Assembly: GCA_016858145.1 (NCBI GenBank)
Contig: JAEHOE010000054.1
Coordinates: forward strand, 620,001 to 684,000
Length of the DNA stretch: 64,000 bases
Direction of reading: 5' to 3'
From: Edaphochlamys debaryana
Lineage: Eukaryota; Chlorophyta; Chlorophyceae; Chlamydomonadales
Made by a program: the position numbers and the translations under genes. Within the stretch, counting starts at the first letter, position 1, and every line of letters begins with the position of its first letter. The notes beneath the pieces were generated by a model that worked only from the letters and a program-made list of their open reading frames with translations, had not been told where the DNA came from and made no database searches. Shown here one piece after another: positions 1-11,967 of this stretch.

Positions 1-105
1 TGCTGCTGCAGCGCACCCCGTTCCGTCCACCTCATCTCGCCCAGAACTACTGCCACTGCTACTGCTAGTGCTGCTGCTGCTGCCGCTGCTACTGCCGCCA
101 CGCAC

Positions 106-634
106 CTGAGCACACACGCCTTGAGCAGCGTCAGCACCCTCTCCACCAGGGCGGCACTGCGTGGGAAGAGGCAAAGGCAGGGGCGCCCGGTAAGCGCGTC
201 TGGTCATTCCAGAAGCATTTATGGACATGGAGGCAGGGTCAAGGCTCGCTGCGAAGAGGTGCCGAGGAGCAGGAATCGGGGGCTACAGACTGAGGCCCGG
301 ACGGGCGGGCGCTGCCCCGCTGGGGCACCCCAAGAACCCCTCAAGGCGCCTGACTTGGCGCACCTCAATGGTTCCGTGCACGCCCGGTTGATGAGGCTCT
401 CATAGACCGTGTCTGTGCTTCGGGAGTCGGAGAGGTAGACCTGCCGAGCAGGAGGGGGAAGGTGTGCCAGCTGGTTTGGGCACGGGACCGCCTTCCGGCC
501 TGCTAGGCAAGCTGGAACAGGACTCCGCCAGAGCGTCCACGCACCTCGAGACTGCGAAGCGCCTCCGCAGCAGGGAACCCGCCAAAGGGGCTCGTCGCAG
601 AGGCGATTGCCCGGTGAAGCCCTGGGGCAACCAT
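106..634 (-). CDS. 5' end of an unknown protein gene, truncated by the left edge
   Basis: I do not recognise this gene. A consistent three-exon model reads leftward: exon 1 545-634 (ATG at 634-632), exon 2 364-440, exon 3 106-156. Phases match at each junction (0, then 2), donors are GTGCGT, GTGCGC and GTGCGT, and the acceptors follow pyrimidine-rich stretches ending GGCAG and CGCAG. The 72 or so visible residues begin MVAPGLHRAIAS and continue with VYLSDSRSTDTVYESL and ALVERVLTLLKACVLR, which look like amphipathic helices of an ARM/HEAT-type repeat protein; that is only an impression. The donor at 104-105 means the rest lies outside the window. Bases 1-100 hold a trinucleotide-rich (CTG/CTA) stretch, probably intronic. 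The gene is divergent to the Tat-SF1 gene. Confidence 0.5.
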
Positions 635-1011
635 TCTCGCCTCGACCCTCGCTGCAACTACTCCTGCCCGAGAATACGATATGCAGGTCCTAGACAGTAT
701 AGCGTGGTTGCCCCATCGGGATCAGTTGGCCGGGGCCAAACCAGAAGCCGCGCTGTCAGCGTTCAGGGGCTCGACAGCAAACTGGCATGTTACTGGTCTG
801 TTCTAGTCGAACTCAAAGTTTCTGTGCAGACAATACTCGACAAAAGCTGCACGAAAGTCGGAGCTGCAAACATGGCGCTGCACCCGCGATCTAGTGTGCC
901 TTCTGCGCCCGGGTGCCACACAACCGCTGTTTTCTTATAAAACTAGCTTACAGGCACTAGGCATAGACTACTTGCACGCCGTTGTGCTGTTGACCGCCAC
1001 GCAATCCGGCC
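635..1011. promoter_or_regulatory. Shared 5' interval of two divergent genes
   Basis: This interval of about 377 bp separates the start codons of the leftward unknown gene and the rightward Tat-SF1 gene, so it must hold both 5' leaders and probably a bidirectional promoter. I see no convincing TATA box. Its base composition is less extreme than in the flanking introns. Confidence 0.45.
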
Positions 1012-4000
1012 ATGAGCAGCGGCTGGTGGGTGGCCGTGCCTGGCGGGCAGCCTGTGGGCCCCTACAGCGAGCAAGCACTGCGAGGTGAGCGGGGCCAAAA
1101 GCGCCAGACTTCCGGGACAGCCCCCGCGACTCGGCAGAGTGCCGGCCCTTCCCGAACCCCCAGCGTGTTCTCGGGCCCCCGGGCCCAGCGCAACCCGATT
1201 CCCCATCCGTGATTCCCCATCCGTGACATCTCTAGCCCTAACTTGCACCCTCCACCGTTACCCTACCCCGCGACCCCACGACGCAGGCCTGCTTGACGAT
1301 GGGCACGTGAGCGCGGAGTCGCATGTGTGGGCTGAGGGGCAGTCAGAGTGGAAGCCGCTCAAAGAGGTGGACGAGCTCAAGTACCTGGTCAACGCGGATG
1401 GGCCCGCGGAGGGGGAGGGCAAGGGCAGCAAGCGCAAGTGAGGCAGGGTTGCGGGCGGGGTTGCGGGCAGGTTGCAGGCTGTGAGTGTGTTCGGTGGGGG
1501 GGGGGAGGCATTGCCGTGGAGAGCGGCTGGTGCTGGGGCCTGGGCCCGGGGCCTCAGGGGCCCCGAGGGGTGACCTACAACACGGGTCCTGCGTCGAGGA
1601 ATGCATGTGTACAGGATCGTATGTTCGCAACTTCAATGCCCCGAACCCTACTTTCGGCTTTCGATATTCTCCCCCAGGCGCGAGGGCACGGAGCTGGAGC
1701 GACTCGAGGCGGAGGCTGCGTCTCTAGAGGCGGAGCGGGTGGGGGGGGGGCTTGAGGGAGTGTTTGTTGCTGGGCGGGATCGCGCCGGGGCTTGGGGGAG
1801 GGTCTGAAGGGGCAGGTTGTGTCTAAGGGGCTGCTCGTGTAGGCCAGAGAAACTTGAGCGGGGGGGGCGGGCGGGGTCGTGTGCAACTTAACGCCATTGC
1901 GTCGCCTTCGCCGTCGGGACATCCGAGCTCGAATAGACACATACCACGGGTGGCGGGGGGAGGGGCTGGGCGGGGATTTTTGTACAAACTGGTGAGTGGA
2001 AGGAGATTAGGGGCGGGCGGTTTGGCCTCCAGAAGTGGGTGTCAAGGAACGAAGGAAGCTGGTTGGCGTGTCCTGCTGTGAGCAGTTGTGACCGTCCCCG
2101 GCGCCCCCTTTCTGCCCTCCGCCCGCAGGCCGCTCAGGCCGCCGCCGCAGCCGCAGCTGCCGCCGCAGCCGCAGCCGCTGCAGCGGCCGACGGTGGCGAC
2201 GGCGAACGGCCGGGCGACGGCCCCGCCACCCCCGAGGAGCTGGAGTTCGACGACGACGACGGCACCCTCTACGTCTGGGACAAGAGGTGGGCATGGGCAT
2301 GGCTACTGGGGAGGGGGGCCTGGTGAGGCCTAGGTGGGACAGGAGGTGGGCATGGGCTTGGGCTTGGCTGTTGGGGAGGGGGCCCTGGAGGCCGTGGAGG
2401 GGGCCTAGGTGAGGGGTGCGGCCTGGGGAGGGGCGGTTGTGGGGAGGGGCAGTTGTGCGCGGAGCGTGAGGGCTGGTGAAGGGACATGACACCTGGCTGG
2501 TGGCTTGAGGGGTGGGAGGCGCCGAACCCCCCTGACCCGGCTCGCGCCCCTCTGCCCCCCCCCCCACATCCCCCGAAGGCTGCGGAAGTACATGCCAAAG
2601 GAGGGGCAGGCGGGGCCGGGGCCGGACGCGGAGGCCGCTGGGTACGACATAGACGCAATGACGTACGAGGTGCGTGCGGGGGGACTTGCCGGTAGCCGGT
2701 GCGGGTGCGGGGCGTTCGCGGCTGCTGTGACCCGCCCCTGCATTCCATGTGCACATGCAACCCTCCCCTTCCTTCCTTTCGACCGTCCTCCTGCCACCGC
2801 CCATTGCCAATCTTTCCCACTCTACAGCCAGCTACAGCCACAGCTACCGGTGCTGTACAGGGCGCAGGGTGCTTAAACCCGATCCGTGCCTCTCATTACT
2901 TCCCGCCCGCCCCGCCGCTCTATATCCCCCTTCGCTCTGCCTAAGACTCCACCCCCCCCCCCCTCCCCCCTGCCCCCCTCCCCCTCCCCTCCCTCCCCCC
3001 CCCCAGCCCGAGGACGAGGTCATTCCCTCCCTGGCCCAGGTCAAGGCGGCGGAGGCGGCAGCGGAGGCGGAGGCGGAGGAGGCGCAGAAACACGACCGAC
3101 GGGTGGGGCCGCGGGGGGGGGGGGCTAGGCAGGGAGCAGGGTACAGCGGCTCACCGACCGCTTCTTGCTCTGGGGGCGCAACATGGTTACTGCCCCCATG
3201 CCAATCCCTCCATCTGCCCTCTCTTCCGTCCGCCTCCACCCTGCCAAACCCGCTCCCGCCCGCCCCCCCCCGCCACCTGTCCCCACCCCAGAAAGCGGGG
3301 CACGGCGCCAGCAGCAGCGCCGCCGCCGCCCCCGGCGCCGCCGCGCACCCTCACCCCGACGGCGCCAAGGGGAAGGGCGGCAAGGGCGAAAACCCCGGGG
3401 AGGGCGCCGCAGCCCCCGGCCCCGGCAAAGCAGCCAAGGGCGCTCCCGCCCCCCCTACTGCCGCCGCCTCTGCTGGTGCTACTGCCGCTACTGCGGGCGC
3501 GGGCGGTGCTACTGCCGAGGCGGGCAAGGGGGCCGCGAACGGGGCTGGGGCCGAGGGCGAGGGGGCGGCGGCGGCGGGGGCCTCTGGCGAGGCCGGGGCC
3601 AAGGGGGCGGGCGAGGCGCCAGAGATGACCGGCGGCAAGCGGCGCAAGGGCAAGGGCGAGGACAAGCCGCCGCCCAACTGGTTCGACCTGAAGGTGTGGG
3701 GGGGGGGGGGCGTCAAGGGACCTTCCGAGATCAGGGGAGGCGCGGAGGAGGCGGAGGAAGTTTGCAGCTGCAAGGCGGGGCCGGCGGCTGGTGTTCCGCA
3801 CTTATCGCCTTGCGGTCCGCATGCCCCCTCCCCTTTAACTTTAATCCCTCCAATGCACCCCCTCTCCACCCTGGCCCTTACACCCCCACCCCCCCCCGCT
3901 CCCTCCCCCGCCCATCCCCCCAGATCAACACCAACGTCTACGTCACGGGTCTCCCCCACGACGTAACGCTCGCCGAGGTGTGCGAGGCCTTCACCAAGTG

Positions 4001-7000
4001 CGGCATCATCAAGGTGGACGAGAAGGGGCAGCCGCGGATCAAGCTGTACAGGTACGGCAGATCGCGGCGGGTCGAGCGGATGACGCGATGCCGTACCGAC
4101 ATTGAGGGCACCGCGGGCGGTTGTGCCTTGGGTCGTCGGCAGCCAAAGTGCCCGATCTCAACCCCTGCTACTTGTTTATCTTCCTCATCCGATCACTCTC
4201 AAACCCCTTCCCTCTGTACTCCCCTCTTCCTCCCCCCACCCCCACCCCCACCCCCCTAGGGACAAGGCCACTGGAGAGCTCAAGGGCGACGCACTGGTGT
4301 CGTACCTCAAGGTTAGGGGGGGGCAGGGGGGGGGCAGGAGGAGCGCAAGGGCAGGGGCGGGAGTGGAGACGGCGTGGGGGGTGGGGGGTGGGGGGTGGAG
4401 ACGGCGTGAAGGGCATGGTTTGGGGCGCTGCGCTCTGAGCCCTCTCTTTCTCTTCGCTCAATCCTGCTCCCTCCTCCCCATTGTACCTTCTCCCCCCCCC
4501 CCCCGCCCTGTCAGGAGCCCTCCGTTGATCTGGCCTGCGAGTTCCTCAACGGCGCATACTTTAGGTGCGCCTCCCGCCCTCCCCGGGTTCACTCTGGAAT
4601 CGTGTGCTTGTACGGACGTTGGGATGGGTAACGGAGCGGAGGCCGAGCTCCTGGCGCCGACACTCAGAGCAGGGGAAACCCCAGGTGGTACAAAAGACCC
4701 AACTCGACCCCGCCCCAGAGATTGTTTGTTGCTGAGCTTGTATGCACCACGGGGCAAACCAGGATGGGAGAGCATGCTCTGGCCGCGCCGCTCCCTGACC
4801 CTCCCCGCCCCACCCTCCCGCCCACCCCCCAACCCGTGCCCCCCACCCCCCCAAGGCCCAACTCCGGCACCCCCATGACTGTGGAGAAGGCCAAGTTCGA
4901 GATGAAGGGCGAGCGGTACCAGCCCAAGGTGGGGGGGAGGGGAGGGGAGGGGAGGAGAGGGGGGGATAGGAGGAAGGGCGAGCGGTACCAGCCCAAGGTG
5001 GGGGGGGGAGGGGAGGAGAGGGGGGGATAGGAGGAAAGGCGAGCGGTACCAGCCCAGGTGGGGGGGAGGGGAGGGGAGGAGAGGGGGGGATAGGAGGAAG
5101 GGCGAGCGGTACCAGCCCAAGGTAGGGGGAGGGGAGGGGCAGGAGAGGGGGGGATAGGAGGAAGGGCGAGCGGTACCAGCCCAAGGTGGGGGGGAGGGGA
5201 GGGGAGGAGAGGGCGGGATAGGAGGAAGGGCGAGCGGTACCAGCCCAAGGTGGGGGGGAGGGGAGGGGAGGAGAGGGGTGATAGGAGGAAGGGCGAGCGG
5301 TACCAGCCCAAGGTGGGGGGGGGGAGGGGAGGGGGAGGAGAGGGGGGGATAGGAGGAAGGGCGAGCGGTACCAGCCCAAGGTGGGGGGGGAGGGGAGGGG
5401 AGGAGAGGGGGGGGATAGGAGGAAGGGCGAGCGGTACCAGCCCAAGGTGGGGGGGGGAGGGGAGGGGCAGGAGAGGGGGGGATAGGAGGGAAGGGCGAGC
5501 GGGTACCAGCCCAAGGTGGGGGGGGGGAGGGGGAGGGGAGGAGAGGAGGGGGATAGGAGGAAGGGCGAGCGGTACCAGGCCCAAGGTGGGGGGGAGGGGG
5601 AGGGGGCAGGAGAGGGGGGGATAGGAGGAAGGGCGAGCGGTGTACCAGCCCAAGGTGGGGGGGAGGGGGAGGGGAGGAGAGGGGGGGATAGGAGGAAGGG
5701 CGAGCGGTACCAGCCCAAGGTGGGGGGGAGGGGAGGGGAGGAGAGGGGGGTGATAGGAGGAAGGGCGAGCGGGTTACCAGCCCAAGGTGGGGGGGGAGGG
5801 GAGGGGAGGAGAGGGGGTGATAGGAGGGAAAGGCGAGCGGTACCAGCCCAAGGTGGGGGGGGGGGGGGCGGGGAGGAGAGGGGGGGATAGGAGGAAGGGC
5901 GAGCGGTACCAGCCCAAGGTGCGGGGGGAGGGGAGGGGAGGAGAGGGGGGGGATAGGAGGAAAGGCGAGCGGTACCAGCCCAAGGTGGGGGGGAGGGGCG
6001 GGGAGGAGAGGGGGGGATAGGAGGAAGGGCGAGCGGTACCAGCCCAAGGTGCGGGGGGAGGGGAGGGGAGGAGAGGGGGGGATAGGAGGAAGGGCGAGCG
6101 GTACCAGCCCAAGGTGGGGGGGAGGGGGGCATCGGGGGCCGACGAGGGTTGAGAGGAGGGGGCATCAGCTCATGGCGAGCCACAAACAGCCCGGACCGCT
6201 CAGTCCAAGGCGGGCACGGCATGCCACCCCACCTTACCTGACTGGCGCCAGACGACCACGCTCAGTTTCAAACGCCCCCCCTCCCCCTACCCCCACCCCC
6301 AACCACCCCTCCCCAACCCAACCTCCCCCCCCCCCACCCAACCACCCCCCCAGGCCACCAACAAGAAGGAGAAGCGCAAGCAGCTGGCGGCGCTGGAGCA
6401 GCGCGCGCTGGGCTGGGCGGGCTTCGACGACCGAGCCAGCGCCGACAAGACCACGGCGGTGCTGACGGGCATGTTCGTGCCGGACGACTTCCTGGAGAAC
6501 ATGCTGCTGGCGGTGGGTGGGTGGGGGGCTGAAGGTCTGCTCGCATGAGCCTGGGAGTCTTGGGGGGGGGGTGTTTAGGTGTACCCGAGCGTAATGGGAG
6601 TGCAGGTGTATGGGTGGGGGAGGGGGTGGAGATGGGGGGGCTCCGGGGGAATATGCTGCTGGCAGGTGGGTGGGTGGGCTGGCCGGTTGTTTACCGGTGG
6701 TAGCGAGGCAAGCGAGAGCCCACAAGAGCGGGAAACGAGGCCCTGGGGGAGGAGACGTGCTGCCAGGGACTGGTTCCTTCCGTTCCCCGCCTGCCATCTC
6801 CCTTGGGCCGCTCCCCCCTTGGGCCGCTCCCTCACGTGACTGCCCTCTGCTATCCCCTGCAAACCCCCCTCCGCCCCTTCGTGGCTGCCGCTTCTCCTCT
6901 CCTTCCGCTCCTCCAGTTTTTACGAAAATCACCCCCTCCATCCCCCATCCCCCCCTCCCCTCCCCCGCCTCACCCAGAGGAGCTGGAGCAGGACATCCGC

Positions 7001-8170
7001 TCCGAGTGCACCAAGCTGGGGGTCATTGAGAAGGTGGGAGGAAGGTCTGGGGGCCTAGGAAGGCGACGCAGGGAAAGTGGATTCCTTGGCTTGGACTCAT
7101 TGGACAGGTGGGGGAGCGGGGAGGAGCAAGGAGGCGCCTCGGGCACAGGGGTGCTGAGGGGTATAGCCCGTGTCCCCGCTCGGGGGCGCCTGGGGAGGAG
7201 GCGCTGGGATGGAGGAGGCGCAGGGGTTATGCGAAAAACCGAGTGGCGACCACCCGGCGCTTGACCTCACAGCAGCCCCCTCCGTGCCTCTCCCCCCCTT
7301 CTGTTCCTCCCTCCCCCCCTGTCAGGTCCGTATCTTCAAGCACAACCCCCAGGGGGTGGTGACGGTGCGGTTCAAGGTCGCGGACGCGGCGCAGGCCTGC
7401 GTCGGCCTGATGAAGGGCAGGTGCGGACCCGAGACGGGAGTGGACGCGTGGAATGGCAGGCGTCATCATAACATGTGCCCACTACTTGCCCCCCCCCTGC
7501 CGCCTTCCTCCCTTTGTTTCCATCCCCCCCCCAAACCTCAACCCCTGCTCCTCCTTTCCCCCCAGGTACTTTGGCGGCCGCAAGTTGGACGCTTTCATGT
7601 GGGACGGATTCACCAACTACAACGTCAAGGTGGGTCAAATTGCTGATCCCTAGGGGCACAAGATGGTGACCTGGTGTTATAAGAGAGAAATCCTTGTGTG
7701 ATCACCACGTCTCCGCCGAACCGTCTCACGCTGCCGCACCCGTCCACCGGCGCCTCCGCCCTCTGTCCTGCTTCCCTACCGACCCGCTTCCTGCCCGCTC
7801 TCTGTACCTGCTCAAGCACGTGTTCGTCCTCGTCCTGCTTCCCCCTTGATCTACCCCCCCCCCCTCGCAGCCCAAGGAGTCCGCCGACGAGGAGGCCGCC
7901 CGCCTGGAGGCCTTCTCGCGGGAGCTGGAGGCCAAGGGCGACGCAGCGGGCGCCGCCGAGGCATCCAAGCAGGCCAAGGCGGCGGCGGGCCGGGCGGCGG
8001 CGGAGCACGCGGCGGCGGCGGAGCACGCGGCAGCAGCAGCCGCGGCGGGAGGAGCGGCGGGAGAAGCGGCGGCGGCAGGGGATGCGCCCGCGGCAGGCGC
8101 GGAGGGGGCCGCGACGGGGGCTGGGCCAGCGGCTGGGAATGGGGAGGCCGAGGGGAAGATGGAGGAGTGA
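1012..8170 (+). CDS. HTATSF1: Tat-SF1/Cus2-like splicing factor with N-terminal GYF_2-type domain
   Basis: Homologue of HIV Tat-specific factor 1 / yeast Cus2, a U2 snRNP-associated RNA-binding factor acting in nuclear pre-mRNA splicing. Sixteen exons: 1012-1084, 1287-1437, 1678-1738, 2129-2286, 2579-2669, 3007-3102, 3292-3693, 3924-4051, 4260-4311, 4515-4564, 4856-4928, 6354-6512, 6980-7033, 7326-7420, 7566-7629, 7871-8170; about 668 residues. Residues about 5-60 form a GYF_2-like module (GWWVAVPGGQPVGPY ... VWAEGQSEWKPL). Next come an Ala-rich segment, the family's TLYVWDKR motif and a long Ala/Gly linker. RRM1 starts near residue 345 (NVYVTGLP ... IKLYRDKATGELKGDALV). The UHM-like RRM2 ends FGGRKLDAFMWDG, as in Tat-SF1. 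The Ala/Glu-rich tail ends GKMEE. The start ATG precedes the GYF module directly. The acceptor of exon 13 could be 2 bases upstream (6978) if exon 12 ends at 6516; either keeps frame. Intron 11 is expanded by a minisatellite. Confidence 0.88.
1829..1852 (+). repeat. Short interspersed motif, copy 1
   Basis: GGGCTGCTCGTGTAGGCCAG in intron 3 of the Tat-SF1 gene belongs to a small set of similar 20-30 base motifs in introns or 3' flanks at about 6531, 8428, 19163 and 19507, all in the same plus-strand orientation. Confidence 0.5.
4906..6125 (+). repeat. Minisatellite made of 19 copies of an exon-intron (5' splice site) junction
   Basis: Nineteen copies of the core GAGCGGTACCAGCCCAAGGT were counted, with TACCAG starts at 4917, 4986, 5047, 5110, 5174, 5238, 5301, 5369, 5435, 5504, 5573, 5643, 5708, 5775, 5841, 5907, 5973, 6037 and 6102. 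The period is 61-70 bp (mean about 66). The first copy is the genuine end of exon 11 plus its GT donor; the others fill intron 11 (4929-6353). Each unit joins the last eight or so codons of the exon, the donor, a poly-G/GGGGA stretch and GGATAGGAGGAA. Copy 3 lost an A before the donor, copy 4 reads GTAGGG, and copies 10, 11, 12 and 14 carry 1-2 base insertions in the core. Confidence 0.95.
6531..6555 (+). repeat. Short interspersed motif, copy 2
   Basis: GGTCTGCTCGCATGAGCCTG in intron 12 of the Tat-SF1 gene; closest to the copy at 8428 (GGGCTGCTCGCATGAGCCGG). Confidence 0.5.
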
Positions 8171-9409
8171 GGTCGTCGGTGACGGGCGAAACACGTTGTG
8201 GTCTGTCCGGAGGGCGGGGCGTTGCGACGGCGGCTGGAGGGCTGGCAAATGTTCGATGCACGGAGGCTAAGCGGCAGTTGCAGAGGAGTCCTGACGGCCT
8301 GGCAGGAGAGGCGTGGAAAGCGACGGTGCATGTGGGCACTGGGCAGCACAAGTTGCTTCCTTGCCAGGCATGACGACGGTTGGGAGCATGGCCCAGGGTC
8401 CTCGTCAGTACCGGGAACCGTGTGAAGGGCTGCTCGCATGAGCCGGGGAGTACCGGGAAAAGTGTGTGTTTCTGCGCTTGCCTGGCGGGGGCCTCCACGT
8501 ACATGAGGCTGCTCAGGCCACCAACTGAAGGTGGTGTGTCTTCCCAAGGAAGCATGGAGCGGTGGAGACCTCAACGGACCTCATTGTTCAAAGGATCAGA
8601 TTGTGTATATCTATCGGACACCCACGTTCACAAGCATCAGTACGCACGCCGTTCCGCCGCCCATTGCCCCCTCTTGGTTCCGTTCTACGGCCCGCAAGGC
8701 GCGTCTTACCAAGACCCGCGAGCCGCCACACGGTCGCAGGGAGCCAGCGCTGCCAGCCGCGCTCTCTGCCGCCCGCGGGCCAGTCTCTGCCCTATGGCCC
8801 CCGAGCCCCGACCACACAAACCCTGCCATCAGCCGCACACGAACACCTCAGGCCATTCACCCCTGCTTCCTGTTCTCCCCTACATCAGCCGCCATCGTTG
8901 CTCACAGTTCGCGTATGCCCGACACCATCTTAAAACAGAGACCCCGTTGCCCTTTAGGTAAGGCTCCACATACATGCGCGTCACCCCCGCCCCCAACCAC
9001 ATCACGTGTTGCTAAGCCACTGACCCTTATATTCATGGGCCCTGCTCAACGCTAGCGCCCAAGACTTTGCTTGCAACGCCCTTCAGTGCAGCACCTGCCC
9101 GCCATTTCGACCCGAACCTTCGCAGCCTAAGTTGAGCGTGCCCATTATCCTTCGAGCCTTGTGGGGCGTGTCTGCACCGCCAAGCGAAACCCACCTCGTC
9201 ACGTGGCGCATCCCCACGCCCCCCACTCCCTCCACCTCCACCTCCCCGGCATGCGCTCCCACCACCACATATCCGCAACGCCTACGCCCCCCACCCCCAG
9301 TCTTGCGTCAGGGGCCCGCACCGGCCCTCCGCCTGCACCTCTCGCTCGGCCTTGCGTACGGTCCAGGCTTGGGCCCGCACCCTCCCCCCTCCGCCTGAGG
9401 CGGCAGCCC
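8171..9409. other. Convergent 3' intergenic interval
   Basis: This interval lies between the stop codons of the Tat-SF1 gene (8170) and the LPEAT-like gene (9410, opposite strand), so both 3' UTRs fall here. I see no supported coding exon and no TGTAA on the expected strand of either gene. A copy of a short interspersed motif (GGGCTGCTCG) lies at about 8428. Confidence 0.5.
8425..8452 (+). repeat. Short interspersed motif, copy 3
   Basis: GGGCTGCTCGCATGAGCCGG lies 3' of the Tat-SF1 stop, preceded by GTGTGAA like the kinase-intron copies. Confidence 0.5.
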
Positions 9410-11967
9410 TCACTCGGCCTTGGGCTTTGCCTTCTGCGCCGCGATGCGCCCCGTCACGTACTTGAAGAAGGCCAGCTTGTCCGCAAACGTCTCGTCCGTG
9501 GCGGGGATGCCGCTGCGCAGTGTGGGGCAAAAAGGGGTCAAGCAGGGATCGTGTTCCTTGACAAGGGGAAGCCCTGCACCCGTCATGACATTTCACATAG
9601 CGCCGCACTCGCGTGATGTAGCAGTATCACAGCTACAACAAAAGAGCATGACACGGTGCCACATACGCGCCCGCCGATTTGCTGCCGTACCTGCACTTGA
9701 TCATCAGCTGCCGTACGTTCTCCGCGTACAGCGTGGGGTCGGCCTTCTCCGCCTCGGACGGCACGTACGGCGGCAGTACGAGCACGGTAACGCGGTGGGA
9801 GGGCTCCGAGAGCAGCAGCCCGATGTGCGTGAATCCGGGCATGGCGTCCCACGTGGGCCAGAATGGGCCAGACTTGTCGTACTGCAGTACGAGCGGCTGC
9901 GGGCGGGGCGTGGCACGGGGCCGCGAGGAAGGGCTCAGCAGCGCACGGCGAACCTCCATGGCCGACTAACGCGCACGGCTACCACACCCGCTCCCGCTCC
10001 TGCAACCCATGGGGCCCCTCACCTTGCAACCCACAAGGCCCCTCACAACCCACCGCACAACGCCCCTCCCACCTCCCACCTCCCCTCGCCGCCCTCCCCG
10101 CCCGCCCACCTGCACCGGCACCCCTGCCACGAAGGCGCCCCGCTTGAAGGGCATGATGGCCGAGTTGTTGGTGGTGGTGCCCTCGGGGAAGAGCAGCATG
10201 GGCAGCTCGGGGTCGTCGTTGGGGGAGGCGAAGCGCCGCTGCATGCGCTCCTTGACCAGCTGGGGGAGGAGGGTGGTCGGGGGAAGGGGGAGGAGGGGAG
10301 GGGGAGGAGGGCAGTTGGGGGTGGGGGGAGGGTGAGGAGTGGAGGGGTCAAGGAGGGTCCAGCCACACCAGACGGAGAAAGGTGCCTAAGGGAGGCAGCG
10401 GGGCCATCCGAAGGGCAGGGCAGTAGGGAGCGATGAGCAGATGCCCCCAGGCCACCGCCGCTTCCCCATGGCTACCCCACACGGCTGCCACACCCAGTGC
10501 ACCGAGCCGCAGCCCGAAACCCCTTGTCCGCCTGCCTCAATGCAGCCCCTCCATACCCCGTGACACCCTAGCAGCCGTACCTGCGACATGCCTTCCCCGC
10601 CCTTGCCCGCCGCTGCCAGCCGGGCCTCCCGGTCCACGAACAGGCACTGGGGTCGAGAGGACGCGGGGACGGGGGGTTCAGTGGGTCAGGCGTCAGAGGC
10701 ATGAGGGGGGTGGGCACTGAGGCGGAGGAGGGGCCTGACAACCCACATCGGCCAGACCCCGACGGCAAAAGGCTTCATGGCACGCAGGATCCCTACTTGG
10801 CCGGTCTGCGCCGCCTTGAGTCTTGTGGCCGACCCCTTCTGCGCCTAGATAGCACCCTTCCTTGCCCCTCCCACCGGTTCTTTCCCCGTCCTCCCTACCT
10901 CCCTCCTCCCTTCCCGCCCCTGCCCGACCCATCCTCGCCTGCATGGCCTTGCTGATGGTGCCGATCAGGGGCAGGTCGCTGACCTCCTTCTTCGCCACGA
11001 ACGAGGGGAAGATCTGGGGACATGGCAGAATACTCTCGTTGGCAGTGGCGGTGATGTCTTGCTTTCCCAGTGCCCAGCTTGCTCGCAGCCTGCCGACAGC
11101 CTGCATCCCGCCGTCCGGTTGAAGCGAATGCGCATGCCACCAGTGAGGGACGCCCACGCGCCCGCTACCTCCCCAGCCACCCCCGAACCCACAAGTCGAC
11201 ACACGCACCTGTGACATGTACAGGATGATGTCCGCCCAGGAGCAGTGCGTGGACACGTAGCCGCCAATGCGCGTGTCCGCAAAGCCGGGGGGGCGGGTGG
11301 CGGAGCGCTTGCCGTCCGGGCTGAGGTGTGGGGTTCAAGGGTGACGCGGAGGGCGTGAATGGGGGTGGGGGTTAAGGGGAAGGAGGAAGGAGATTGGGGC
11401 CGGGTCTTGGACCATGTGGGTCGTGGCCCTTGAGTGAAGAGGAGGGCAGGCCCCCAGCCAGGCGCCACCCCTCTCACTAGCAGGCTCGCTGCCCTTTCAA
11501 GCTCCCCCAAGACCTCTCACCCCGTCTCAAACTTCCCCGCACAGTCTTAGGGCCGAGGTTCGGGCACCCAGGCCCAGGCCCCACGCGAAGAACTGCGACA
11601 CCCCAGCCCCTCCCCAGACTCCTGAAGTGCCTCACGTTACATACAACCAGCGGATGGAGAAGAAGCCCATGGCGTAGAGCAGGCAGCGCGTCCAGAACTT
11701 GCCGGTTGCAGCCATGTATTTGGTTCTCCGCAGGCCCGACAGCGAATTCCCCAGGAGGATACATATGTAGTAGCCGATGACGCAGATGAACGTAAGCAGC
11801 ACTTTGAGCGGCACTAGGAAGATAGCTAGCAGCACGAGTCGCAACTTGGCTGCGAACGGCAGCGGGTTGTTTGCGTAAGTCCCGTAGATGTCACCACGTC
11901 TAAAGGCGCTCGCCTTGATATCCGGGGGCATGTCCGCGAGCCAGTCGGGGTAATGAGTCGGGGCCAT
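9410..11967 (-). CDS. Lysophospholipid acyltransferase, LPEAT/LPCAT type (PlsC family)
   Basis: Predicted membrane-bound acyl-CoA:lysophospholipid acyltransferase of the plant LPEAT1/2-LPCAT group, acting in phospholipid remodelling, probably at the ER. Seven exons in order: 11636-11967, 11209-11320, 10939-11013, 10581-10646, 10110-10259, 9691-9896, 9410-9512; 347 residues. The hydrophobic stretch in exon 1 (LVLLAIFLVPLKVLLTF onward) is the membrane anchor. PlsC motifs are HCSWAD (HX4D, residues 136-141), PSFVAKKEV, FVDRE and FPEGTTTN (219-226); the VLPPYVPSEAEKADPTLYAENVR segment after them is typical of plant LPEATs. It ends KAKPKAE without a C-terminal EF-hand or ER KKxx signal, shorter than Arabidopsis LPEAT2. 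The start is the first ATG in frame (MAPTHYPDW). Intron 3 has a GC donor (10937-10938, CAG|GCGAGG), required to keep the reading frame. Confidence 0.88.

Noticed and set aside
4458..6222. Long minus-strand open frames (over 500 codons) rich in Pro/Leu/Ser
   Set aside because: They are the reverse of the 66-bp minisatellite; the repetitive GC-rich unit keeps several frames open. There is no start context, splice site or family match.
10927..10938. GT donor (ATGG|GTCGGG) as alternative for LPEAT intron 3
   Set aside because: It would add 10 bases and break the frame into the FVDRE exon, whereas the GC donor keeps phase and family spacing.
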